Part shown: positions 21,676-30,708 of the stretch, piece after piece | Layout of the letters: every line of letters starts with the position of its first letter | How positions within the stretch are numbered: position 1 is the stretch's first letter | DNA from: Kocuria soli | GTDB lineage: Bacteria > Actinomycetota > Actinomycetes > Actinomycetales > Micrococcaceae | Length of the DNA: 64,000 nt | Reading direction: 5' to 3' | NCBI RefSeq assembly: GCF_003797835.1 | Contig: NZ_RKMF01000014.1 | Coordinates: 1-64,000 of the forward strand | Position numbers and translations under genes: made by a program | The notes under the pieces: model-generated | Told to the model about the DNA's origin: nothing | What the model saw: only the letters and a program-made list of their open reading frames with translations | Databases searched by the model: none

Positions 21676-21710
21676 GGTTGCGTGGATCACATTCAGTGGT
21701 CCACGCAACC
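21676..21710. terminator. hairpin after the DinB gene pair
   Basis: A perfect 11-bp stem, GGTTGCGTGGA with TCCACGCAACC, extended by CAC/GTG in the loop, lies 48 bp after the DinB stop and 103 bp before the alcohol dehydrogenase start. There is no T tract. A factor-independent terminator or attenuator is likely. Confidence 0.5.
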
Positions 21711-21812
21711 GTCGTGCGAGTGCCTTCACCTCACGGCGGCGGACCTTCAGAAAAAGCGATCACCTCAACTTCGCTTCCAGCCGCATCAAGGTCACGTCAA
21801 GGGAGAAGTTCC

Positions 21813-22910
21813 ATGCAGGTCACCGCCGCCGTCGCCACGGCCGCCAAATCCCCGTTCGAGATCGTCGAGCTGGACCTGGATGACCCCCGTCCCAACGAAG
21901 TGCGCGTGCGCTTGGTCGCCACAGGGGTCTGCCACACGGACGCCATCGTGCGCGACCAGTGGTATCCCACCCCGTTGCCCGCCGTCTTGGGGCACGAAGG
22001 GGCCGGTGTGGTGGACGCCGTGGGCAGTGCGGTCACGGCGGTGGCCCCCGGAGACAAGGTGGTCCTGAGTTTCAACAGCTGCGGTTCGTGCCGTCTGTGC
22101 CTGACCGGGCACCCGGCCTACTGCGAGCAGTTCTACGCGCACAACTTCGCGGGTCGGCGCGGTGACGACTCCTCAGCGTTGAGCAAGGACGGCCAGGTCC
22201 ATTCCTCGCACTTCTTCGGCCAGTCCTCCTTCGCCACGTACGCGAACGTGGCGGAACGCAGCGTGGTCAGGGTGGACGACGACGCCCCGCTGGAGCTCCT
22301 GGGGCCGCTCGGTTGCGGAATCCAGACGGGGGCCGGGGCAATCCTCAACGTGCTGCAGCCACGACCCGGCTCCTCCGTCGTCGTGTTCGGTGCGGGTGCG
22401 GTGGGTCTGTCTGCCGTCATGGCAGCCAAGATCCGCAACGCCACCACGATCGTCTGCGTGGACGTCGTCGCCGAACGGTTGGAGCTGGCACTCTCCCTGG
22501 GGGCCACGCACACGGTCAACGGCCGCGACCCGGACCAGATTCAGCAGATCAAGGACATCACCGGTGGCGGTGCCGACTACGCCCTGGACACCACGGGCGT
22601 GGCGGCGGTGTTCCGGACCATGACGGACTGCATGGGGATCCTGGGACACGCGGCGCTGGTGGGTGCCAGCGCGCTGGGAACCGAATCCACGATCGACATC
22701 GGCACCCAGATGCTCTCGGGGCAGAAGATCTCCATGGTCATCGAGGGTGATTCCATGCCACAGGTGTTCATCCCCGAACTCATCAGGCTGCACCGGGCCG
22801 GCCTGTTCCCGTTCGACCGGCTGATCCGGACCTACACCTTGCAGGAGATCAACCAGGCCTTCGACGACAGTCACTCCGGGGATACGCTCAAACCGGTCAT
22901 CGTGTTCTGA
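21813..22910 (+). CDS. zinc-dependent medium-chain alcohol dehydrogenase (aryl/benzyl alcohol type)
   Basis: A 365-residue MDR dehydrogenase. Catalytic zinc ligands are Cys in TGVCHTDA and His in GHEGAGVVDAVG. The structural zinc site has four cysteines in CGSCRLCLTGHPAYC. The NAD(P) Rossmann motif is VFGAGAVGLSAVMAAK. It resembles the aryl-alcohol (XylB) group, so oxidation of primary or aromatic alcohols is likely. The ATG at 21813 has GGGAGAAG upstream; earlier in-frame codons are not supported. It is followed 23 bp later by a nitronate monooxygenase gene, so the two probably form an operon. Confidence 0.9.
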   Translation: MQVTAAVATAAKSPFEIVELDLDDPRPNEVRVRLVATGVCHTDAIVRDQWYPTPLPAVLGHEGAGVVDAVGSAVTAVAPGDKVVLSFNSCGSCRLCLTGHPAYCEQFYAHNFAGRRGDDSSALSKDGQVHSSHFFGQSSFATYANVAERSVVRVDDDAPLELLGPLGCGIQTGAGAILNVLQPRPGSSVVVFGAGAVGLSAVMAAKIRNATTIVCVDVVAERLELALSLGATHTVNGRDPDQIQQIKDITGGGADYALDTTGVAAVFRTMTDCMGILGHAALVGASALGTESTIDIGTQMLSGQKISMVIEGDSMPQVFIPELIRLHRAGLFPFDRLIRTYTLQEINQAFDDSHSGDTLKPVIVF

Positions 22911-22933
22911 ACCCGCAGCACAAGGAAGTGAGC

Positions 22934-23965
22934 ATGTCTCTCAAGGAACAACTCAGCCTGGACCTCCCCCTGATCGCAGCGCCCATGGCGGGCGGCCCCA
23001 GCACTCCGGCGCTCGTGATCGCCGCCGCGCGGACAGGGGCCTTCGGTTTCCTGGCCGCCGGGTACAAGACGGTCGAGCAGGTGGCCGATCAAATCGACGA
23101 GGTCCGTGAGAGCACGCAACGCTTCGGGGTCAACGTGTTCGCCCCGAACCCTGTACCGGCTCAGCAGGCTTCCTTCGAGGCCTACGCGGAATCCCTCCGA
23201 CCGGAGGCGGCTCGGTTCGACGTCGAGCTCAGCACAGCGCCCCGGGAGGACGACGACTCCTGGTCGCAGAAGATCGATCTCTTGGTGGAGAAAGCGGTTC
23301 CGGTCGTCAGCTTCACGTTCGGCCTTCCTGCAGCGGACGACGTCCAGCGGTTGCACGACGTGGGAACCGTGGTCCTGCAGACCGTGACCAACGTCGAGGA
23401 GGCTCGGCAGGCCGTGGCCCTGGGTGTGGACGCGTTGGCGGTGCAGGCCACCACGGCCGGTGGGCATTCCGGAACCCTCACCCCGGATCGGCCGGTCCCG
23501 GACGTCCCGTTGACCGACCTCGTGGCGGAGATCCGGCAGAAGGCCGGTCTGCCCGTGGTGGCTGCAGGTGGCATCTCGACGTCCGAACAGGTGCGGGAGG
23601 TCCTGGCGGCCGGGGCCGACGCCGCCGTCGTGGGCACCGTCCTGCTGCGCACACCCGAGAGCGGTGCGTCACAGGTCCACAAGGACGCCTTGGGTGACCC
23701 GTCGCGCAACGAGACCGTAGTGACCACCGCGTTCTCCGGGCGCCCCGCGCGGGCCCTGCGCAACAGCTTTACGGACAGGTTCACGGACCTGGCGCCGTTG
23801 GCCTATCCCGCGGTGCATTTCCTGACCAGCCCCCTCCGCAAGGCAGCAACGGCGGCGAGCGACCCCGAGCACGTCAACCTCTGGGCCGGTCTGGGATACC
23901 GAAACGCAACCACGGATTCGGCGGAGACGGTGCTCCGGCGCCTCGGTGGCGACCTCCCGGCCTGA
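22934..23965 (+). CDS. nitronate monooxygenase family flavoprotein
   Basis: A 343-residue FMN TIM-barrel protein of the 2-nitropropane dioxygenase/NMO family. Landmarks are LIAAPMAGGPSTPALV at the N-terminus, the catalytic His in QATTAGGHSGT and the phosphate-binding VVAAGGISTSEQVREVLAAGADAAVVGT. The family oxidises nitronates such as propionate-3-nitronate to aldehydes, or acts as an NADH:quinone reductase. The ATG at 22934 has AAGGA seven bases upstream, in preference to the GTG at 22928. Second gene after the alcohol dehydrogenase, closed by a long hairpin. Confidence 0.9.
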   Translation: MSLKEQLSLDLPLIAAPMAGGPSTPALVIAAARTGAFGFLAAGYKTVEQVADQIDEVRESTQRFGVNVFAPNPVPAQQASFEAYAESLRPEAARFDVELSTAPREDDDSWSQKIDLLVEKAVPVVSFTFGLPAADDVQRLHDVGTVVLQTVTNVEEARQAVALGVDALAVQATTAGGHSGTLTPDRPVPDVPLTDLVAEIRQKAGLPVVAAGGISTSEQVREVLAAGADAAVVGTVLLRTPESGASQVHKDALGDPSRNETVVTTAFSGRPARALRNSFTDRFTDLAPLAYPAVHFLTSPLRKAATAASDPEHVNLWAGLGYRNATTDSAETVLRRLGGDLPA

Positions 23966-23985
23966 TTGGAACCTCTCGTACAGCA

Positions 23986-24031
23986 ACGACGGCGGGCCGC
24001 CTGCTTGCGCAAGGAGGCGGCCCGCCGTCGT
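23986..24031. terminator. bidirectional hairpin terminator between convergent genes
   Basis: A perfect 17-bp stem (arms 23986-24002 and 24015-24031, ACGACGGCGGGCCGCCT and its complement) encloses a 12-base loop that can itself fold. It lies between the nitronate monooxygenase stop and the convergent aldolase stop, so it can end both transcripts. Confidence 0.8.
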
Positions 24032-24061
24032 CGTGCGAGTCAGACGCTCAGCACCACCGGG

Positions 24062-25087
24062 TCACTTGGAGACGGAAGTCCCCGCGGATCCGAGGTTCTG
24101 GCAGGCCTCGACCACGCGGTTGGCCATGCCGGTCTCGGCCAGGGCGCCCCAGACGCGGGGGTCGTACATCTTCTTGTTGCCGACCTCCCCGTCGATCTTG
24201 AGCACGCCGTCGTAGTTGGCCAGCATGTGACCGGCCACGGGGCGGGTGAACGCGTACTGGGTGTCCGTGTCCACGTTCATCTTGATGACGCCGTAACGCA
24301 CGGCGTCGGCGATCTCCTGCTCGGTGGAGCCGGAGCCGCCGTGGAAGACCAGGTCGAACGGGCGGTCCTTGCCGTACTTGGCGCCGACCTCGTCCTGGAT
24401 CTGCTTGAGCAGCTCGGGACGCAGCTTGACGTTGCCCGGCTTGTAGACGCCGTGGACGTTGCCGAAGGTCAGAGCCGTGATGTAGCGGCCCTTCTCGCCC
24501 AGGCCGAGGGCCTCGACGGTCTTGATGGCGTCATCGGTGGTGGTGTAGAGGGTGTCGTTGATCTCGCCGACCACGCCGTCCTCTTCGCCGCCCACGGCGC
24601 CGATCTCGACCTCGAGAACGATGTGCGCCTTACCGGTCCGCTCGATCAGCTCGGCGCCGATCTTGAGGTTCTCGTCCAGGGCGATCGCGGAGCCGTCCCA
24701 CATGTGGGACTGGAAGATCGGGTCCTCACCGCGTGCCACGGCGGCCTCGGACTCGGCCAGCAGCGGGAGGACGAAGCCCTCCAGCTTGTCCTGCGGGCAG
24801 TGGTCGGTGTGCAGGGCGATGTTGACGTCGTAGTCCTTGGCGACCTCACGGGCGAAGGCGGCCATGGCCAGCGAACCGCGAACCATGTCCTTGACGGAGG
24901 AACCGGACCAGTACGCTGCACCGCCGGTGGACGCCTGGATGATGCCGTCGGAGCCGGCCTCGGCGAAACCACGGATGGCGGCGTTCAGGGTCTGGGAGGA
25001 GGTCACGTTGATCGCGGGGTAGGCAAAGCCCTTCTCCTTGGCCCGATCGAGCATCTCGTTGTAGACCTCAGGGGTTGCGATGGGCAT
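24062..25087 (-). CDS. fbaA: class II fructose-bisphosphate aldolase
   Basis: A 341-residue zinc aldolase of glycolysis and gluconeogenesis. Zinc and substrate motifs include ALHTDHCPQDK, LEVEIGAVGGEEDGV and LVFHGGSGSTEQEI. Length and start (MPIATPEVYNEMLDRAKEKG) match the actinobacterial enzymes. GAAGGAG lies upstream of the ATG at 25087. On the minus strand TAGACT at 25158-25153 may be part of its promoter. It converges on the nitronate monooxygenase gene. Confidence 0.97.
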   Translation of the reverse strand: MPIATPEVYNEMLDRAKEKGFAYPAINVTSSQTLNAAIRGFAEAGSDGIIQASTGGAAYWSGSSVKDMVRGSLAMAAFAREVAKDYDVNIALHTDHCPQDKLEGFVLPLLAESEAAVARGEDPIFQSHMWDGSAIALDENLKIGAELIERTGKAHIVLEVEIGAVGGEEDGVVGEINDTLYTTTDDAIKTVEALGLGEKGRYITALTFGNVHGVYKPGNVKLRPELLKQIQDEVGAKYGKDRPFDLVFHGGSGSTEQEIADAVRYGVIKMNVDTDTQYAFTRPVAGHMLANYDGVLKIDGEVGNKKMYDPRVWGALAETGMANRVVEACQNLGSAGTSVSK

Positions 25088-25247
25088 GCTGGCTCCTTCT
25101 TCGTCGAGTGCCTAGGGCTGCTGCGCCTGAATACCGCGCAGCACTGCCACCCAGTCTAGTCGGCCCGGTTATTCACGGGCAGGGTGGATGCCATTACGTG
25201 CCAGGGACCGATCGGCTCTCCCGTAACCTTCGTCCCTGAATCAACGA

Positions 25248-25907
25248 TCAGCCGAAGACGGCCTGCCCGAACACGTGCCGTCGCACCCAGGCGTGCATGG
25301 CGACGGCTGCAGCAGCCCCCGCGTTGATCGAGCGGGTGGAGCCGAACTGGCTGATCTCCAGGACGGCGTCGGCCTGCACCGTGACCTCAGCGGAGAGACC
25401 GGGCCCCTCCTGACCGAAGACCAGGACGCATTTCTCCGGGAGCTCGAAGGTCTCGATCGGCACGGACCCGGCCACGTTGTCGATGGCCAGCACGGCCATC
25501 CCTTCACCACGGGCCCATTCCATGAACTCGTTGACGGTCGGGTGGTGGTGGACGCTCAGGTATCGGTCGGTGACCATGGCTCCGCGGCGGTTCCACCGGC
25601 GTCGGCCGATGACATGGACCCCACCGGCGTTGAAGGCGTTGGCGGTGCGCACCACAGAACCGATGTTGAAGTCGTGTTCCCAGTTCTCGATGGCCACGTG
25701 GAATCCGTGCCGACGGGTGTTGAGTTCGGCCACGATGGCGTCCAGGCGCCAATAGCGGAATTCGTCCTCCACGTTGCGGCGGTCGCCGTCGCGCAGCAGC
25801 TCGGGGTCCCAGTGGTCCCCTTCGGGCCACGGACCCACCCAGGGTCCCACGCCGACCTCCGGACGGGGCAGCAGGTCTTCCACCGGGTCCACCTGCGGGT
25901 CAGTCAA
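25248..25907 (-). CDS. SpoU/TrmH-family RNA 2'-O-methyltransferase
   Basis: About 219 residues with the SPOUT fold: NFDIGSVVRTANAF-like motif 1 (here HDFNIGSVVRTANAF), motif 2 LVFGQEGPGLS and motif 3 LEISQFGSTRSINAGAAAAVAMHAW. It would methylate a ribose in tRNA or rRNA using SAM. No ATG lies near the conserved N-terminus. A TTG at 25907 overlapping the end of pyrE, giving MTDPQVDP, is my choice; a GTG at 25892 is the alternative. It is translationally linked to pyrE. Confidence 0.85.
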   Translation of the reverse strand: MTDPQVDPVEDLLPRPEVGVGPWVGPWPEGDHWDPELLRDGDRRNVEDEFRYWRLDAIVAELNTRRHGFHVAIENWEHDFNIGSVVRTANAFNAGGVHVIGRRRWNRRGAMVTDRYLSVHHHPTVNEFMEWARGEGMAVLAIDNVAGSVPIETFELPEKCVLVFGQEGPGLSAEVTVQADAVLEISQFGSTRSINAGAAAAVAMHAWVRRHVFGQAVFG

Positions 25908-26481
25908 GGCCGAGTTCGTCCTTGCCGTAGGCGTACAGGCAGGGCACACCCGCGGTTTCCTCGATACGCTCCTTGGCGCCGGTGGCCCGGTCCACGATGA
26001 TCGCCACGGCCACCACGTTCGCACCGGCCTTCTGCAGCGCCTCCACGGCGGTGAGCGCGGATCCACCCGTGGTGGAGGTGTCCTCGACCACGACGACGTC
26101 CCGACCCTCCACGGAGGGTCCTTCGACCTGGCGCCCCATGCCGTAGGACTTCTGTGCCTTGCGCACCACGAACGTGTCGATGGCGCGGCCCCGGTCACCG
26201 GCGGTGCGCATGATCGCGTGCCCCACGGGATCGGCACCCATGGTCAGGCCGCCGGCGGCGTCGAACCGGACACCGGCGTCGTCGAGCATGCCCAGCATGA
26301 CCTGTCCCACCAGCCGGGAGGCCTCGTGGTGCAGGGTGATGCGCCGCAGGTCCACGTAGTAGTCGGCGTCGATGCCGGAGGCCAGGGTGACCTTGCCGCG
26401 TACGACGGCGAGTTCGACGATCAGTTCGCGCAACCGCTCGCGTGCAGTGGCAAGGTCCGGGGCGTTCAGCTCGGTGCTCAT
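25900..26481 (-). CDS. pyrE: orotate phosphoribosyltransferase
   Basis: A 193-residue type I phosphoribosyltransferase of pyrimidine synthesis that joins orotate and PRPP into OMP. The PRPP loop VVVVEDTSTTGGSALTAVEAL (about residues 118-138) and the DADYYVDLRR and FVVRKAQKSYGMGR regions are conserved. I place the start at the ATG at 26481 with AGGA upstream; an ATG three codons earlier (26490) is possible. The gene stands apart from other pyr genes. It follows an acyl-CoA dehydrogenase gene by 38 bp and overlaps the SpoU gene. Confidence 0.94.
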   Translation of the reverse strand: MSTELNAPDLATARERLRELIVELAVVRGKVTLASGIDADYYVDLRRITLHHEASRLVGQVMLGMLDDAGVRFDAAGGLTMGADPVGHAIMRTAGDRGRAIDTFVVRKAQKSYGMGRQVEGPSVEGRDVVVVEDTSTTGGSALTAVEALQKAGANVVAVAIIVDRATGAKERIEETAGVPCLYAYGKDELGLD

Positions 26482-26519
26482 GGGCAACATCCTAGAGGGG
26501 CCCCTGGCTCCGGACGCGG

Positions 26520-27716
26520 TCATGCGAAGGCGCTGAAGCCCGTCAGTTCCCGTCCGATGATGAGCGCCTGCACGGACTCCGTCCCTTCGTAGGTGTGGAT
26601 GGCTTCCACGTCCAGCAGGTGCCGGATCACGTGGTTCTCCAACAGGATGCCGTTGCCGCCCAGCATGTCGCGGGCGGTGTTGCCCACCCGCCGGGCCGCG
26701 CGTGTGTTGTGGAACTTGACCAGGGACGCCTGCTGCGGGCTCAGCCGCCCGGCGGCCTGGAGTTCGGCCGCGGCCACGCACTGCAACTGCATGTTGGTGA
26801 CCTCCTCCAGCATGTGCGCCAGACGCTCCTGCACCATCTGCTTGGTCCCGAGTTCCTTGCCGAACTGGATACGACGCTTGGCGTAGTTCAGGGCCGCTTC
26901 GAACATCGCCAGAGCGTGCCCCAACGCGGACCACCCCACGCTGAGGCGCGTTTCCACCAGCACCTTGGAGACGTCCTTGAAGGATTCGACGCCGGGCAGG
27001 CGGGCGTCGTCGGACACGCGAACGTCGGTCAGGGTGATGTCGGCCTGGTGGATCGCGCGGATCGCACCCTTGCCGCGGATGGGTTCGGCCGCATAGCCGG
27101 GGGTCTCCTGGTCCACGACGAACCCCTTGACCTGTCCGTCCCCGAGGTCGCGGGCCCACACCATCGTGATGCCGCCGGAAGCCCCGTTGCCGATCCAGCG
27201 TTTGTGGCCGTTGAGGACCCATCCCTGGTCGTCACGCTCCGCGGTGGTCTCCAGGGAGACCGAATCCGACCCGTGATCGGGTTCGGTCAGCGCGAAGGAC
27301 CCGAGGAGCTGTCCCGTGGCGATGGGAAGCAGCCACTTGTCCTTCTGCGCATCGCTGGCGAACATGGCCAGGCTGCGTAGGACGAGGCCGCCCTGAACGG
27401 CGTGTGCGGCACCCATCGAACCGTCGGCCCGGGAAATCTCCATGGTCACGAGACCGGCGGCCAGGGCCGACATCGGTTTGAGACCCTCGATCGAGAGCCC
27501 GTCCGTGAACAGTTCGAGTTCACCCATCCGCCGCACCAGGTCCAACGGATACTCCGCGCGGTCCCAGGAGTCACCGATCCTGGGGATGGTTTCGTCCGCG
27601 AACGTTCGCGCCCGGCCCCAGTGCTCCCGGTCCGCCGGGTCCAGGTCCGCGAACACCGCCAAGTAGTCGGTGTCCAGGCGCTCGTGCAGGTTGTAGTTCT
27701 GTGGTGCTCCACCCAT
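26520..27716 (-). CDS. acyl-CoA dehydrogenase (glutaryl-CoA dehydrogenase-like), 398 aa
   Basis: An FAD acyl-CoA dehydrogenase. FALTEPDHGSDSVSLETTA binds FAD and substrate. WIGNGASGGITMVWARD follows. The catalytic Glu lies in AIHTYEGTESVQALIIGRELTG near the C-terminus. The N-terminal 20 residues precede the helical domain. AGGAGATC is upstream of the ATG at 27716. It is the last gene of the minus-strand set that starts at 29844 with a second acyl-CoA dehydrogenase and an SDR. Branched or short acyl-CoA, such as isobutyryl- or 2-methylbutyryl-CoA, is the likely substrate given mmsAB nearby. True glutaryl-CoA specificity cannot be excluded. Confidence 0.9.
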   Translation of the reverse strand: MGGAPQNYNLHERLDTDYLAVFADLDPADREHWGRARTFADETIPRIGDSWDRAEYPLDLVRRMGELELFTDGLSIEGLKPMSALAAGLVTMEISRADGSMGAAHAVQGGLVLRSLAMFASDAQKDKWLLPIATGQLLGSFALTEPDHGSDSVSLETTAERDDQGWVLNGHKRWIGNGASGGITMVWARDLGDGQVKGFVVDQETPGYAAEPIRGKGAIRAIHQADITLTDVRVSDDARLPGVESFKDVSKVLVETRLSVGWSALGHALAMFEAALNYAKRRIQFGKELGTKQMVQERLAHMLEEVTNMQLQCVAAAELQAAGRLSPQQASLVKFHNTRAARRVGNTARDMLGGNGILLENHVIRHLLDVEAIHTYEGTESVQALIIGRELTGFSAFA

Positions 27717-27789
27717 GGCCGATCTCCTGATTCACTTCACCGCGTCACGTGCTGGTCGTCGCCGCACGGCAGTCGCCTTGCACCGCACG

Positions 27790-28557
27790 TCAGCGGGGCG
27801 GCATACGAAGCGCCGCATCCATGCGAATGGTCTCCCCGTTGAGGTAGTCGTGGTCCAGGATCATCTGGACCAGCCGGGCGTATTCCTGTGGTGCGGCCAT
27901 TCGCTTGGGGAACTGCACGTTGGCCTCGAGCTCCTCCCGGAACTCCTGGGTGATCCCGGCCATCATGGGCGTCTCCACGATGCCCGGAGCGATCGTGCAC
28001 ACCCTGACGCCAACGCCCGCCAGGTCACGGGCGGCCGCGATCGTCATCGAGTGCACACCACCCTTCGACGCCGCGTAGGCCACCTGGCCCACCTGACCCT
28101 CGAACGCGGCCACGGATGCGGTGTTCACGACGACGCCCCGCACCCCGTCCGCCAACGGCTCGTTGTCGGCCATGACCGCAGCCGCACGCGCCATCACCGT
28201 GAACGTACCGATCAGGTTGACCTCCACGACCTTGCGGAACAGCCCGAGGTCATGGGCCCCCTTCCGCCCGACCATGCGGGCCGACGGCGCGATTCCCGCA
28301 CAGTTGACCACCGTGCGCAGCGGAGCCAGTTCGACCGCCCGGGCGATGGCCGCATCCACGGCCTCCCCGTCGGTGACATCGGCGGCCACCAGGACCACGC
28401 CGTCGGGAACCGACCCGGCCTCCGTGGCCTGTGCGACGCCGGCCTCCAGGTCGATGCCCACGACCTGGACACCCTGGGACGCGAGCGCGGCGGCCACGGT
28501 GGCGCCCAGACCGGACGCGGCCCCCGTGACGACGGCGCTCGAATTGTTCAGTTCCAT
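27790..28557 (-). CDS. SDR family 3-hydroxyacyl-CoA dehydrogenase (type II, HSD17B10-like)
   Basis: A 255-residue short-chain dehydrogenase. Cofactor motif TGAASGLGATVAAAL (11-25), NCAG (about 95), catalytic Ser in VVVNTASVAAFEG and YAASK (about 160-164) are all present, and the C-terminal LNGETIRMDAALRMPP is typical of the 3-hydroxyacyl-CoA dehydrogenase type II group. It probably oxidises 3-hydroxy-2-methylbutyryl-CoA or a related branched 3-hydroxyacyl-CoA. It lies between two acyl-CoA dehydrogenase genes on the same strand, fitting a dehydrogenation-hydration-oxidation sequence. Confidence 0.9.
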   Translation of the reverse strand: MELNNSSAVVTGAASGLGATVAAALASQGVQVVGIDLEAGVAQATEAGSVPDGVVLVAADVTDGEAVDAAIARAVELAPLRTVVNCAGIAPSARMVGRKGAHDLGLFRKVVEVNLIGTFTVMARAAAVMADNEPLADGVRGVVVNTASVAAFEGQVGQVAYAASKGGVHSMTIAAARDLAGVGVRVCTIAPGIVETPMMAGITQEFREELEANVQFPKRMAAPQEYARLVQMILDHDYLNGETIRMDAALRMPPR

Positions 28558-28635
28558 GGTTCTCCTCGGGTACGGGTCAGGTGTGAGTTCAGAATGCGGG
28601 ATCAGTCGGCCGGTGACCAGACTGCTGCGCTCACA

Positions 28636-29844
28636 TCAGACGAACGCGGACTGACCGGTCACGGCCCGTCCGACGATCAGCGAATTGATTTCGTGGGTGC
28701 CTTCGTAGGTGTAGAGGATCTCGACGTCGTTCATGATCTTGGAGATCTCGTAGTCGTGGAGCACTCCGTTGCCACCCAGGATGTTGCGTGCCAGGGCCGC
28801 CGATTCGCGGGCCGCGGCCGTGGAGGTGGCCTTGGCCAGGGCCGCGTGCACCATGTCGAACGTCCCGCCCTCCTGGAGCTGGGCCAGCCGCACCATGAGA
28901 GCCATCGACGACGACAGGTTGCTCATGATCTTGGCCAGGTCCCCCTGGACCAGTTGGAACTTGGCCAACGGACGGTCGAACTGTCGGCGTTGCAGCGCGT
29001 AGTCCCTGGCGATCTCGAAAGCCGCCATCTGCGCCCCCGCCCCCTGCCAGCCCACCCAGGCGCGGGAGTCACGCAGTTTGACGTTGGCCGCGGCGAACCC
29101 GTCGCCACCGGGCATCAGGTTCTCCCCCGGGATCCGTACACCGTCAAGTTCGATGTCCGCGTTCTGCATGATGCGCAGGCCCATCTTGCGGTGGATCTTG
29201 GTGGCCGACCAGCCGGGGCGATCGGTTTCGACGATGAACGCCTTGGCCTGCCCGTCGGTCGTGTCCTTGGCCCAGACGATCGCGAAGTCGGCGAAGGTTC
29301 CCGCCCCGATCCACCGCTTGCGCCCGGTGAGCACCCATTCGTCGCCGTCCCGTTCTGCGGTGGTTTCCAGCCCTCCGGCGATGTCCGAACCGTGGTCCGG
29401 CTCCGTGAGCGCAAAGCATCCGATGGCCTCGAAGGTCTTGAGCGGTTCGAGCCACCGAGCCTTCTGATCCTCGGACCCGAGTTCGTTGACCAGCCCCAGG
29501 ACCAGCTCGTTGTGGATGCCCACCAGCGCGCTCAAGGAGATGTCTGCGCGGGCAATCTCCGCATACGCGAGTCCGATGAACAGACGACTGTGCCCGCCCA
29601 GAACCAAGTTGCCGAGCCCCGCTCTGGCCAGAGTGGGTAACAGATCGAAGGGAAACTCCTCCCGGTCCCAGAACTCACCGACCTGCGGACGGACCTCCTC
29701 GCGCAGGATGCTTCGCAGGACGTGGAGGTGGTTGCGTTCGTCGTCGTCGAGCAGGTGCTCGTAGTGAAAGAGGTCGACGTCAGGCTGCGCGACACCGACC
29801 TGGCGTTCGACCGCAGGGGACTCACCGCGCATGACCGGTGTCAT
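28636..29844 (-). CDS. acyl-CoA dehydrogenase (glutaryl-CoA dehydrogenase-like), 402 aa
   Basis: A paralogue-like relative of the acyl-CoA dehydrogenase at 26520. It shows FALTEPDHGSDIAGGLETTAE, KRWIGAGTFADFAIVWAKD and the catalytic Glu in ILYTYEGTHEINSLIVGRAVTGQ. The open frame runs to 30240, but the protein-like part starts at the ATG at 29844 (MTPVMRGESP); the ribosome site there is weak. It is the first gene of the minus-strand operon and divergent from a TetR gene across a 178-bp spacer with a strong inverted repeat. It probably acts on a branched-chain acyl-CoA. Confidence 0.9.
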   Translation of the reverse strand: MTPVMRGESPAVERQVGVAQPDVDLFHYEHLLDDDERNHLHVLRSILREEVRPQVGEFWDREEFPFDLLPTLARAGLGNLVLGGHSRLFIGLAYAEIARADISLSALVGIHNELVLGLVNELGSEDQKARWLEPLKTFEAIGCFALTEPDHGSDIAGGLETTAERDGDEWVLTGRKRWIGAGTFADFAIVWAKDTTDGQAKAFIVETDRPGWSATKIHRKMGLRIMQNADIELDGVRIPGENLMPGGDGFAAANVKLRDSRAWVGWQGAGAQMAAFEIARDYALQRRQFDRPLAKFQLVQGDLAKIMSNLSSSMALMVRLAQLQEGGTFDMVHAALAKATSTAAARESAALARNILGGNGVLHDYEISKIMNDVEILYTYEGTHEINSLIVGRAVTGQSAFV

Positions 29845-29933
29845 GAGAACTCGCTTTCTCGAACTGTCCCGTGGGGGTGGCCCCGGGAGCGTCGGACATG
29901 GACCGGTGACCAATCTTGTGGCCTGGCTCACCT

Positions 29934-29957
29934 GTACGATATAGAGCACGATCGTAC
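29934..29957. promoter_or_regulatory. candidate TetR operator
   Basis: GTACGAT-N10-ATCGTAC is a perfect 7-bp inverted repeat (8 of 9 if extended), 24 bp long. It is centred between the acyl-CoA dehydrogenase operon and the divergent TetR gene and is embedded in a relatively AT-rich patch. Size and place suit a TetR dimer site controlling both directions. Confidence 0.6.
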
Positions 29958-30022
29958 TGTGCAAGACTTTCACCCGACCGCCGGAACGGAGGCGGGAGCG
30001 GCCACACAGAAGGAGGGGCGCA

Positions 30023-30637
30023 ATGGAGTTGAGCCCGCGCCAGGCGCAGGTTTTTGCAGAACTCCGCGCCATCTTCCTGACCGAAGGCTTTGCGCACTTC
30101 ACCGTCGACGGCGCCGCCACGCGCCTCCAGTGCTCGAAATCCACGCTGTACGCGCTTGGGCGCACACGGGAAGAGCTGATCAGAGCCGTGCTCGTCGACT
30201 TCTTCAAGGGGGTTGCAGCGGCGACGGACGCGGCACTCACGCGCGAGGCCCCGGTAAGTCACCGACTGCTCGGCTACCTCGACACCGTGGCCGTGGAACT
30301 CGAGCCCGCCTCCGCCCAGTTCATGCGCGACGTCGCCACCAGCCCGGCAGCCTCCGAGGTCTACGCGACCAACACGCGCGTCGCCACAACCAAGCTGACG
30401 GACCTGATCGACCAAGGCATTGCCAACGGAGAGTTCCGGCCCGCACCCACCGACCTGGTGGCGGACATCATCGCGACCGCCATGGACCGGTTGCAGCAGC
30501 GAACCATGCAGCACGGCGCCGGAGATTCCACCTCCTACCGGGCCCTCGGAGAGCTCATCGTCCACGGCATGGCATCGGGCACCGCCAGGGGCAGTCACGG
30601 GGGCAATCCGGCGAATGAAACCCTTGTCAATTACTAG
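30023..30637 (+). CDS. TetR/AcrR family transcriptional regulator
   Basis: A 204-residue regulator with an N-terminal HTH (residues about 5-50: LRAIFLTEGFAHFTVDGAATRLQCSKSTLYALGRTREELIRAV) and a variable helical ligand domain. It is divergent from an acyl-CoA dehydrogenase operon and 71 bp upstream of an acyl-CoA ligase gene, so acyl-CoA esters are plausible effectors, as for FadR/LiuR-like TetR proteins. AAGGAGG precedes the ATG at 30023. Confidence 0.88.
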   Translation: MELSPRQAQVFAELRAIFLTEGFAHFTVDGAATRLQCSKSTLYALGRTREELIRAVLVDFFKGVAAATDAALTREAPVSHRLLGYLDTVAVELEPASAQFMRDVATSPAASEVYATNTRVATTKLTDLIDQGIANGEFRPAPTDLVADIIATAMDRLQQRTMQHGAGDSTSYRALGELIVHGMASGTARGSHGGNPANETLVNY

Positions 30638-30708
30638 GATGTCCAAATAGTCTTCGCGTGATCCCGTTCACATGCAGCGTGGGACACCAGGACGCAAGGA
30701 GCACGCAC

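Noticed and set aside
25908-26237. N-terminal extension of the SpoU methyltransferase
   Set aside because: This part is the alternative frame of pyrE; the conserved methyltransferase region begins after 25907.
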